Made by a program: the position numbers and the translations under genes
DNA from: Azophilus sp965220835
GTDB taxonomy: Bacteria > Pseudomonadota > Gammaproteobacteria > Pseudomonadales > Azotimanducaceae
Direction of reading: 5' to 3'
Assembly (NCBI GenBank): GCA_965220835.1
Contig: OZ244842.1
Coordinates: forward strand, 930,001-994,000
DNA length: 64,000 nucleotides
The notes under the pieces: model-generated
The model's database searches: none
What the model was told of the DNA's origin: nothing
The model's input: the letters and a program-made list of their open reading frames with translations, nothing else
In this document: in pieces, positions 43,196 through 51,700 of the stretch
Position numbering within the stretch: position 1 is the first letter of the stretch
How the letters are laid out: every line of letters begins with the position of its first letter

Positions 43196-44013
43196 GTTCG
43201 GGCAGCGATTCTCCCCAATCGCAAGCCGCTGCGCAGCGCCGGATACTACGCTTCGAAGGCTCGGTGAACCTACGTGATTTCGGCGGCTATGCGACGGAGA
43301 GCGGGAGCCGAGTGGTCACCGGGCGCCTGTTTCGCTGCGGCACCTTGGCGGACCTCACTGAGGTTGGCAAGCGCGCCTTCGCCGCGTTGGACGTCAAACT
43401 CATTTGCGACCTGCGCAGGGGTGACGAAAAAGCCGCTGAACCGACCCCGGAACTGGCCAATGCGCCGGGTCGGCTGGAAATTCCCATTGATCCCGGCAGC
43501 GCCGTGGTCATGCGCCAGCGGCTCAATGACGGCGGCTTAACCTTGAAGGAACGCATCGACTTCATGGTTGGCATCAACCGGGAATTGGCCAGCAACCACG
43601 CCGAGGACTACGCGCGGATGTTCCAGCGGCTGCTCGAACTCGAGGACGGCGCCTTCCTGGTCCACTGCTCGGCAGGCAAGGACCGCACCGGCTTCGCCTG
43701 CGCCCTCATCCTGCATGCCTTGGGCGTGCCCGAAGCCACGGTGCTTGAGGACTACCTGCTGACCAACGAGGCGATGGACTACGAAGGCTATGTGCTCAAA
43801 CGCATCCGTTCGCGGCTGTGGGCCGACTTGGAGGCCGACCGGGAGTCCACCATGGCGCTGTTCGGCGTGCGCCCGGAATACTTGCGCTCCGCCTACGACG
43901 CCATTGCCGCGGAATTTGAAGGGGTGGAGCACTACATTGAGCAGGCCATTGGCCTCGATAGCGCCGCCCGCAAGCGCCTCCGATCTCGGTATGTCATCAG
44001 CAGTGAATCTTGA
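43192..44013 (+). CDS. Protein tyrosine/serine phosphatase (Y_phosphatase3)
   Basis: 273-residue dual-specificity-type phosphatase. The P-loop HCSAGKDRTGFACALIL (nucleophile Cys159) and the N-terminal NLRDFGGY...GRLFRCGTLADLT are the family marks. GTG 43192 overlaps the upstream stop. Bacterial relatives act on phosphotyrosine or phosphoinositide; here the target is unknown. Confidence 0.92.
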   Translation: MSSGSDSPQSQAAAQRRILRFEGSVNLRDFGGYATESGSRVVTGRLFRCGTLADLTEVGKRAFAALDVKLICDLRRGDEKAAEPTPELANAPGRLEIPIDPGSAVVMRQRLNDGGLTLKERIDFMVGINRELASNHAEDYARMFQRLLELEDGAFLVHCSAGKDRTGFACALILHALGVPEATVLEDYLLTNEAMDYEGYVLKRIRSRLWADLEADRESTMALFGVRPEYLRSAYDAIAAEFEGVEHYIEQAIGLDSAARKRLRSRYVISSES

Positions 44014-44045
44014 AGGCCGCGAACACCGTGACCTCAAGTGCTCTG

Positions 44046-45224
44046 TTACAGGACTACGGAGCGACGACGAGCGCTCACGTAGACGATGGCCGCCAGCATT
44101 ATTGCCAAGGCGGGCAGGGTGGATAGCAGCACGGCGGACCAACCGAAGCCATGCAGCAGGGCGCCTGCCATGAGGCTGGCCACGGCCGAGACGCCGAAGA
44201 TGCTGAAGTCGTTGAGCGCTTGGGCGCGAAACTTCTCCGCCGGACGGTAGGCAGCCACCACAGCGGTAGTGCCGCCAACGAAGAGAAAATTCCAGCCGAC
44301 GCCCAGCAGCACCAGCGCCCACCAGTAGTGCATCAGTTCGTGGCCGGCCAGCCCAACCGCCACCGTGGCGCTCAAGGTGACGGCGCCGGCCGTCATCAGC
44401 TTGTAAGCCCCAAAGCGTTGGATGAGGGGCGCGGAAGCGAGGGAGGGCAGGTACATGGCCACGACGTGCGCTTGGATCACCCGGGCGGTGTCGTCGATGC
44501 TGTGGCCGTCCACCACGTGCATGCTGATGGGCGTGGCTGTCATGACGAAGATCATCACGCCCTGTCCGACCACGCCGGCCAGCACCGCCACGGCGAAGGC
44601 AGGCTGGGTGGCGATCTCAAGCAGCGAGCGCCCGGCCTCGCGACTTGAGGCATCGCTGGGCGGGGCGGGGTTGTGGGTGAGCGCTAGGAGGAGCACGGCC
44701 AACGCATAAAGGCCCGCCATGGCCAGCAGGGCGCCGCGGTAGGGCTGCTCTGGAATCCAGCCTGGGCTGCGGGTTGCCAGCTCCGGCCCGACGATGGCGC
44801 CGCCGATGGAGCCCAGCAGAATGATCGATATGGCCCAACCGGCCCTCTCCGGCGCCACGCTTTCGGCGGCCGCGAAGCGGAACTGAGCGCTGAATGCGAG
44901 GGTGGCGCCGATCAGCCCCACCGCCGCCGTAAACAGCACGAAGCTGTTGATTTCCAAGCCCAAAACGGCCAGCAGAGCGCCGCATGCGGCGAGCACGGCA
45001 CCGCAGGCGAAGCCGTAACGGCGCCCGATGCGCTGCATCAGCAGCGCCGCGGGCACGGTGGCCAATGCCGTGCCGACCACCATCAAGGACAGCGGCAGCG
45101 TGGCCAGCGACGGGTGCGGCGCCATCTCGCTGCCGACGATGCCGCCCAAGGTTATGATGAGCACGGACCCGGAAACGAAGATCACTTGGGCGAGGAAGTA
45201 TAGGCAGAGGTTGGCGCGCAGCAT
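44046..45224 (-). CDS. Major facilitator superfamily transporter
   Basis: 392-residue carrier with about twelve hydrophobic segments. LMQRIGRRYGFACGAVLAACG corresponds to the MFS motif after helix 2, and RFAAAESVAPERAGWAIS follows helix 5. I set the start at ATG 45224 (MLRANLCLYFLAQVIF), which begins directly with helix 1; the frame is open to 45545 only through the adjacent repeats. Substrate unknown. Confidence 0.88.
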   Translation of the reverse strand: MLRANLCLYFLAQVIFVSGSVLIITLGGIVGSEMAPHPSLATLPLSLMVVGTALATVPAALLMQRIGRRYGFACGAVLAACGALLAVLGLEINSFVLFTAAVGLIGATLAFSAQFRFAAAESVAPERAGWAISIILLGSIGGAIVGPELATRSPGWIPEQPYRGALLAMAGLYALAVLLLALTHNPAPPSDASSREAGRSLLEIATQPAFAVAVLAGVVGQGVMIFVMTATPISMHVVDGHSIDDTARVIQAHVVAMYLPSLASAPLIQRFGAYKLMTAGAVTLSATVAVGLAGHELMHYWWALVLLGVGWNFLFVGGTTAVVAAYRPAEKFRAQALNDFSIFGVSAVASLMAGALLHGFGWSAVLLSTLPALAIMLAAIVYVSARRRSVVL

Positions 45225-45236
45225 CAGCCGAGTATA

Positions 45237-45510
45237 GCGGCCGCGCGAACCTTTGGTTTGCGTTGGAGTTTCGCTGGCGCGAAACTCCTGCGCAACTTGG
45301 GCAGCTTGCTGGGTGCCGCCAAGTGTTGAACCAATGCACCGACTGCGCCACATTGAGGACATCGAACCTTGCGGCCGCGCGAACCTTTGGTTCGCGTTGG
45401 AGTTTCGCTGGCGCGAAACTCCTGCGCAACTTGGGCGGTTGTTCGGTGTCCCCGAGTGTTGAACGAATGCGCCGACTGCGCCATATTGAGGAAGTCGAAC
45501 CTTCGAAGGG
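45237..45510. repeat. Two copies of a 133-134 bp palindromic repeat
   Basis: The stretch 45225-45599 holds no gene. GCGGCCGCGCGAACCTTTGG starts at 45237 and again at 45371. Each copy has TTGGAGTTTCGC, TGG and GCGAAACTCC, then CAACTTGGGC and GTGTTGAACnAATGC, ending with ATTGAGGA and TCGAACCTT. The core is the same palindrome as at 12, 2334 and 53570, but the flanking unit is different. Confidence 0.85.
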
Positions 45511-45599
45511 GTGAACGGGAGCGCATTCGCAGCCGTGAATTGCATGGGCAGAGGCTCCTAGCCCAACTTGGCTGTGCTCATTGTCGGATTGGAGGGCTG

Positions 45600-46472
45600 A
45601 TGCAGCGCCCGCGGAACGCAACCTGTTGGATCCAAGGCTTGGCGCTCGGATTGGGCTTGGGGCTCATGTCTGCTTGCTCCAACCCGGAGGCGGACCCGGC
45701 CTCTCCAGCGCAGCGAGCGCTGTCCGGGCTTGCGCAGGGGCAGGCTCCGCAAATCGATGAAAACGCTTTGGCTCTGGAAGCGGTGGAGGAAGCGTTCAGG
45801 GCGTTGGCTTCGGAGGGGATATCCGTCTTCTCTATTGCGGATGCTGATGTTTCCGTGATTGCGCTGCGGGTGGACCTGGAGGTTTTGGAACCGGTGGTGC
45901 TCGGCGGTGAAGCGGACGGCATCACCGCGGCCGGCGCGTTGGCGGAGGTGCGGGCCGTTGTCGGCAGCGGTTTCGTTGCCGAGATCAATTCACTGGATCC
46001 CGTGGGCTTGCTGCAGCTGGAGGGCCGCACCCTCAGCCCCGTGCAGCCGCACGGTTACACGCGCATTTTGGGCCTGCGCCGTCAGGGCCTTGGGGTGGTA
46101 GGCCATCGGGATTACCACCGGGGCATGTACCACTCCGCCCTGCAGGCGGGGCCGGGCATTGTTGAAGCCGGGCTGTTGGACATCAGTGAACGGGACTTGA
46201 AGCGCCCGCGCTATCTGCGCGCCTTCGTGGCCACCTGCGGCCCGGTGGCGGTGGTCGGCGCCACCTTGCGTCCCATGCACCTGTTCACTTTGGGGCAACG
46301 CTTGCTGGCTTGGTTTGCAGAAGCCGGGTTGGCCTGTGATGAAGTGGTCAACCTCGCGGGCGACCGGGAAGCGGTGCTGGCCTTGGCATCGCGCGATGGG
46401 TCGCGGTTTGCCTATGTCGGCCACCCGCAGACGGCCAAGGCATCCCTGCTCGGCTTTCGTCGGCGGCAATGA
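45600..46472 (+). CDS. Lipoprotein, probable phosphodiester glycosidase-like
   Basis: 290 residues. The N-terminus is a lipoprotein signal (LALGLGLGLMSACS, lipobox MSAC), so it is anchored outside the inner membrane. FVAEINSLDPVGLLQLEGRTLSPVQPH and GVVGHRDYHRGMYHSALQAGPGIVEAGLLD resemble the NAGPA/DUF2233 fold (phosphodiester glycosidase), as does the late TLGQRLLAWFAEAGLACDEVVNLAGD. The family assignment is from pattern only. ATG 45600 is just 3' of the repeat array. It converges on the ThDP enzyme, 3 bases apart. Confidence 0.65.
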   Translation: MQRPRNATCWIQGLALGLGLGLMSACSNPEADPASPAQRALSGLAQGQAPQIDENALALEAVEEAFRALASEGISVFSIADADVSVIALRVDLEVLEPVVLGGEADGITAAGALAEVRAVVGSGFVAEINSLDPVGLLQLEGRTLSPVQPHGYTRILGLRRQGLGVVGHRDYHRGMYHSALQAGPGIVEAGLLDISERDLKRPRYLRAFVATCGPVAVVGATLRPMHLFTLGQRLLAWFAEAGLACDEVVNLAGDREAVLALASRDGSRFAYVGHPQTAKASLLGFRRRQ

Positions 46473-46475
46473 AAG

Positions 46476-48140
46476 CTATTGCGTGCCGGAAACGATGACG
46501 TCGATCAGATAGGGTTCGCCAGCCGCCAAGGCCCGTTCCAGTGCCGCCCGCAAGGCTTCTGGCTCGCTGACTTGCTCGCCCTTGACGCCCATGCCTTTGG
46601 CCATGTCCACGAAGCCTAGCGTTGGGTTGACCAGATCCATGTGCGGATACGGCCGGTTGGATTCCGCGTTGAAGCGGTGGCGGTAGGTTTCGAGGTTTAG
46701 CTTGAGCACGCGATACTCCCGATTGGAGAGGATCACGAAGATCACCGGCAGGCCGCAATGGGCGGCGGTCCAAAGCGCTTGAATGCTGTACATCGCCGAG
46801 CCGTCGCCGGACAGCGCCACTACAGGCCGGCCGCGCTGCGCCACCTGAATGCCCAACGCGGCGGCAATGCCCTGGCCGATGCCGCCGCCCCGTCCGGAAA
46901 AGAAATCGCCCGGGCCGCGAAAGTCGAACAGGGCGGCCACTTCCAGAAAGCCGGTGATCGTCTCATCGACGACAATCGCCTCCCGGGGGAGGGCGTCGCT
47001 GATCTCATGCAGCGCCCGTCGAGGCGTTATAGGCCGCAGGTCCCAGATTTTTGACATCGCCGTGGCGGCCGCTTCCTGACGGGCCTGCTGAGCGCTTGCC
47101 AGCGCCTCGTTGCGGGTGCTGGCGAGCGCCCTTGCCGCGTCCCCGGAACGCTGCGCGAATTGCGCGGCGATGCGTTGCATGGCGTCGCGCAAGTTGCCCG
47201 CCAAGCCGACGTCCACCCGATGGTTGAAGGCGAGGCGTTGGGTCGATTCGCATAGGTGAACAACGGTGGCGGCTTGCGGCAGCAACGGGCCGGGGTCGAA
47301 CCAGAGCTCCTCGATGAGATTAGCGCCGACCAACAGCAGCAGATCATGGCCCGCCAATGCGTTGCGGATGGTTGCTGCCTCGAAGGGAATGCGTCCTTGG
47401 TTGTTGGGATGGCCGCTGGGGAAGGCGCAGTGGCTGCGCAGCGGTTCATGCCAAACCGGCGCGCCGAGTTGCTCGGCCAAAGCCACCAACGCATCGCTCG
47501 CACCTGCGGTGGCGACATCATCCCCGGCGATGATGGCCGGCGCGGAGCTGCTCAGCAGGGCTGCCACCGCGGCCGCCACGGCGCTGTCTTGGGCCTGCGG
47601 TGTAGCGAGCAGCCCGTCCGGCGCCTCTGCCCCGATTTCAGTGTCCTGCTCCATCACGTCCACCGGCAGGGCGATGAACACCGGCCCGGCGGGGGCCTCA
47701 ACGGCGATGCGGAAGGCGCGGCGCAGCGTAGGCGCCATTTCGTCGGCGCTGCGCGGTTCTGTGCTCCACTTGGTCACCGGCGCCGCCATGGCCACCAGAT
47801 CGTGGGAGAGCAGGGGTTCGCGCAGCCGCAGCCGGGTGTCTTGCTGCCCGGCGGTGACGATCATCGGCGTGCTGCCCTTCAACGCCCCGTAGATCATGCC
47901 GATGCCATTGCCAAGCCCGGGCGCGACATGCAGATTGACCACGCCCGCCTTGCCGCTGGCTTGGGCGTAACCCTTGGCAGCGCCGACCGCAACCCCTTCG
48001 TGCAGCGCCGTGTAGTACTGAATCTGGGGATAGTCGGCGAGGCTGTCCAGCAGCGGGTTCTCCGTCGTTCCGGGATTGCCGAAGATGGCGTCCACGCCAT
48101 GGGCGACCAGACTGTCCATGAAAACTTGCCGTCCGCGCAT
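46476..48140 (-). CDS. Thiamine-diphosphate-dependent enzyme (benzoylformate decarboxylase/acetolactate synthase type)
   Basis: 554 residues. FGNPGTTENPLLDSL and ALHEGVAVGAAKGYAQ (the activating Glu) open the Pyr domain, and ALSGDGSAMYSIQALWTAAHCGLPVIFVILSNREYR is the ThDP/Mg site (GDG...N). The start MRGRQVFMDSLVAHGVDAIFGNPG and the His-free core resemble benzoylformate decarboxylase-like members more than IlvB. The exact reaction is unclear. Its 5' end faces phaC across the inserted 12.5-kb block. Confidence 0.88.
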   Translation of the reverse strand: MRGRQVFMDSLVAHGVDAIFGNPGTTENPLLDSLADYPQIQYYTALHEGVAVGAAKGYAQASGKAGVVNLHVAPGLGNGIGMIYGALKGSTPMIVTAGQQDTRLRLREPLLSHDLVAMAAPVTKWSTEPRSADEMAPTLRRAFRIAVEAPAGPVFIALPVDVMEQDTEIGAEAPDGLLATPQAQDSAVAAAVAALLSSSAPAIIAGDDVATAGASDALVALAEQLGAPVWHEPLRSHCAFPSGHPNNQGRIPFEAATIRNALAGHDLLLLVGANLIEELWFDPGPLLPQAATVVHLCESTQRLAFNHRVDVGLAGNLRDAMQRIAAQFAQRSGDAARALASTRNEALASAQQARQEAAATAMSKIWDLRPITPRRALHEISDALPREAIVVDETITGFLEVAALFDFRGPGDFFSGRGGGIGQGIAAALGIQVAQRGRPVVALSGDGSAMYSIQALWTAAHCGLPVIFVILSNREYRVLKLNLETYRHRFNAESNRPYPHMDLVNPTLGFVDMAKGMGVKGEQVSEPEALRAALERALAAGEPYLIDVIVSGTQ

Positions 48141-48199
48141 CGTTTTGCCTTAAGCGGTGGGGAAAGGCGAAAGGTAGAGCAAATGACAATTGCGGGGCA

Positions 48200-48216
48200 A
48201 CTCGGTTGAAGACCCT
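48200..48216. repeat. Left 17-bp direct repeat flanking the composite element
   Basis: ACTCGGTTGAAGACCCT. It matches 60726-60742 (ACTCCGTTGAAGACCCT) at 16 of 17 bases. The two lie directly outside the outer ends of the IS copies, as a target duplication would. Confidence 0.7.
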
Positions 48217-48287
48217 GTCAAAGCAAAGTAGAAATGTCCCCTTCCGTCCAATTTAGAAATGTCCCCCTTGGCTGGTCCCTGGGTCTG

Positions 48288-48346
48288 GCCGTTCCGGCGC
48301 CTGGGCGGAGGTGGCGGAGCGACCGCAGCCCAGGCGCCGGAACGGC
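48288..48346. repeat. Perfect 19-bp inverted repeat with 21-nt loop, left IS copy
   Basis: GCCGTTCCGGCGCCTGGGC (48288-48306) and its exact complement (48328-48346) enclose a 21-nt loop. In the right IS copy the loop is in the opposite orientation. Confidence 0.9.
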
Positions 48347-48352
48347 GCGGCC

Positions 48353-48675
48353 TCAGCCGGGGGGCGTCCCAGCATCGGACTGGAAGCCCCGGCGCCAGGG
48401 GTGGTCCGCAGCCGGCTTCCAGTCTCGGCGGGACCGCTGCGCCGCCTTCGCCTCCCAAAGCCCGTCCTCGATCATCCACTGGCGCAGTGTCTCCTCCGAA
48501 AGCCGGTGCCCGTGATCCTCCACCAGCTTCCCGCCGGCGAACGTCGGCCCAAAGTCCGGGTGGCGCTCCCGCACCAAGCCCAGAACCTCGCGCCGCACCG
48601 ATGCGGCGATCGCGTTGTTCGAGCGCTTGCCCCGATGGCCCGAAACCAGGCCCCCAGCGCCCCGATCCCGGTACC
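48353..48675 (-). pseudogene. Truncated IS1202-like transposase, left copy
   Basis: Reads YRDRGAGGLVSGHRGKRSNN, VRREVLGLVRERHPDFGPTF, DHGHRLSEETLRQWMIEDGL and ends AGTPPG. It is nearly identical to the right copy but lacks the N-terminal HTH part, since homology stops at CCCGATCCCGGTACC (48661-48675). The catalytic DDE part is absent in both. The shared IS end, with AAAGTAGAAATGTCCCC, starts at 48217. Confidence 0.8.
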
Positions 48676-48747
48676 CCGGGGCAAAGTTGGCAAAGCAGGG
48701 TTGTCGTGCGTGGGTGATCGCGCGGGTTAGTGCGAGAGCGGGCGCAG

Positions 48748-48776
48748 GCGCCCGCAACTCAGATGGCTGCGGGCGC
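48748..48776 (-). terminator. Hairpin downstream of PKD gene 1
   Basis: On the minus strand GCGCCCGCA, an 11-base loop, then TGCGGGCGC: a perfect 9-bp stem 13 bases past the stop of the PKD gene. The surrounding 100 bases (48690-48788) recur at 54310-54412 behind another gene. There is no U-tract, so termination is not certain. Confidence 0.5.
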
Positions 48777-48788
48777 GCCGGTTGGGCG

Positions 48789-51700
48789 CTACTGATCGCA
48801 AGTGCTGCCGGGCTGTTCGAGCCAACTGCCATCGTCACACTTGAAGGTGGCCGTGCCGGTGTAGGCACCGGAGTTGTCGGTCACGGTGCGTGTCTCGCCG
48901 CTGTTCGCCCCGGTCACGGGCGCCCGGCAGCCGATCGCGCCCACCGTCCAGATTGGAACTCCCGCCGGACAAGCAGCCTTGGGCTTGCTGCACATGGGCG
49001 AATGGGCGCCGCCGTTGATGCCGTCGCAACGCCAATTGTGGTGGCTGTCGTCGTCATTGAACACGGAAGTGTTGAGCGTGCCCGCCGCGCAGCCGTCCAC
49101 AACGGTTTCGTCGCAAACGCCGTCCACGGCGGCGGGCGCAAAGGTGGCGTTGACGGTCTTGTCCGCGTCCAAGCCCACCACGGAGCAGGCCGCCCCAATG
49201 GTTCCAGCGCAGGCGCCGCCCCAGGCGGAGAAGTCGTAGCCGCTGGCGGGCGTTGCCGTCAGGGCCACTGTGGCCCCGTCCGCCAACATCGACGTGCAGT
49301 CCGTGCCGCAATCGATGACGGTCTCCGCGCCCACTGAGCCGGTCACAGCGCCGTTCGTCGGCACCGGCGACACGGTCAACTGCCAGTACCCCACCACAAG
49401 GTTGAACGTCAATGACGCCGTGCTGCCGTCCGCGTCCGTCGCCGTGTAGGTGTAAAGCGCCAGCGCCTGGGATGCCGTTGGCGTGCCGGATACGGTGCGC
49501 GTTGTCGCGTCGAAGTTCAGCCCGGCTGGCAGGCCGGGCGACAGGCTGTACGCCAACGCGCCGTTCCCGCCCGTCGCCGCCGGCAGCGTGAGAGGCGCTA
49601 TCTCGACATCCTTCGGCCAACGCTGGTCGGCAATGGTCTGGGTGCCGAAGTCGGGCGTGGTGTTGGCATCGTCATCGGTCACCGTCAGCGTGACATCGGC
49701 GGGCGCGATGGCCTGCGCGCCCTGGCTCAACGCACCCGACACCATGACCGTGCGGTCACCCGTGTATAAGGTGTTGTCCACCGCGGAGAGCGTCACCGTG
49801 CCCGTGCTTGTGGTTGACCCCGCAGCCACGCTCAGCGAGGCGTTGTCGCCCACGGTGACGGCATCCGAATCCGCGGTGATGGTGACCGTGAACGACGAAG
49901 CGGCCGCCAAGTCCAAGTTTGCCGAAACCGTGGTGCTGCCGCCGTTCTCGGGGATTGACGACGACGCCAGCGCTAGAGTCGCCTGTGGAAGCGGCGCAAC
50001 CTCAACGGTCACCGTGTCCGTGTCCGAATTGCCGGCGCCGTCCGTCACCGTCAGCGCGAACGTCAGCGTGTCCGCAGCCGCCGGGGCCGTGAACGTCGGG
50101 CTCTGCGCCGTCGCATCCGACAGCGCCACCGTCGCCGCGCCCCCGGTCTGCGACCACGCGTACGCCAGCGCGTCCCCCTCCGGGTCCGAGCTCGCGCTGC
50201 CGTCCAGCGTCACCGGCGCGCCGGTCTCGACCGACTGGTCCGCGCCCGCATTCGCCGTCGGTGCCGTGTTGACGGAACCCACAACCGCCGGGAAGCAGGG
50301 GCCCGACACCCAGCCGCTCGCCACGTTGTTCCTGGCCCGCACCCGGAACCAGCGCGTCCCCGGCGTCAGGCCCGCCGCCGTGTGCGACGTCGCCGCGCCC
50401 ACGCTCGTGTGCCGCACCTTCACCGCGCTGCCGCAGATCGACGACGTGTACTCGAAGACACGGTACTCAACCGACGTGGCGCACGCCCCCAGGTCCGACG
50501 GCGCGTCCCAGCCGATCGTCACCGAGCTCGACGTGCCGCCCGTCCGCGTCCCGTTCCGCGGCGCGCTCGGCTGGCTCGGCGGCGTGATCGACACCGTCGC
50601 GACCGCCGTCTCGGTCCGCGTCCCCGCCGCCGCCGTCGCCGTCCACGTCGTCTCCTGCGTCGGCGACACCGCGCAGGTGCCGTCCGTGCCCGCCGTCACC
50701 GCGCACGAAACCAGTGGCGACAGGCTCAGCGTTGCCGCCCCGGTCGACGCCCATGACAAGGTGCTCGACTCCCCGTCGCACACCGACGCGGGCGCGGCCG
50801 TCAGCGTCACCGACAGCGCGGGCGGCGCCACCGTCACCGTCACCGTGTCCGTGTCCGAATTGCCGGCGCCGTCCGTCACCGTCAGCGCGAACGTCAGCGT
50901 GTCCGCAGCCGCCGGGGCCGTGAACGTCGGGCTCTGCGCCGTCGCATCCGACAGCGCCACCGTCGCCGCGCCCCCGGTCTGCGACCACGCGTACGCCAGC
51001 GCGTCCCCCTCCGGGTCCGAGCTCGCGCTGCCGTCCAGCGTCACCGGCGCGCCGGTCTCGACCGACTGGTCCGCGCCCGCATTCGCCGTCGGTGCCGTGT
51101 TGACGGAACCCACAACCGCCGGGAAGCAGGGGCCCGACACCCAGCCGCTCGCCACGTTGTTCCTGGCCCGCACCCGGAACCAGCGCGTCCCCGGCGTCAG
51201 GCCCGTCGCCGTGTGCGACGTCGCTGTCCCCACGCTCGTGTGCCGCACCTTCACCGCGCTGCCGCAGATCGACGACGTGTACTCGAAGACACGGTACTCA
51301 ACCGACGTGGCGCACGCCCCCAGGTCCGACGGCGCGTCCCAGCCGATCGTCACCGAGCTCGCCGTGCCGCCCGTCCGCGCCCCGTTCCGCGGCGCGCTCG
51401 GCTGGCTCGGCGGCGTGATCGACACCGTCGCGACCGCCGTCTCGGTCCGCGTCCCCGCCGCCGCCGTCGCCGTCCACGTCGTCTCCTGCGTCGGCGACAC
51501 CGCGCAGGTGCCGTCCGTGCCCGCCGTCACCGCGCACGAAACCAGTGGCGACAGGCTCAGCGTTGCCGCCCCGGTCGACGCCCATGACAAGGTGCTCGAC
51601 TCCCCGTCGCACACCGACGCGGGCGCGGCCGTCAGCGTCACCGACAGCGCGGGCGGCGCCACCGTCACCGTCACCGTGTCCGTGTCCGAATTGCCGGCGC

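Noticed and set aside
45225..45545. N-terminal extension of the MFS transporter
   Set aside because: It is made of repeat-array sequence; the first membrane helix begins at 45224.
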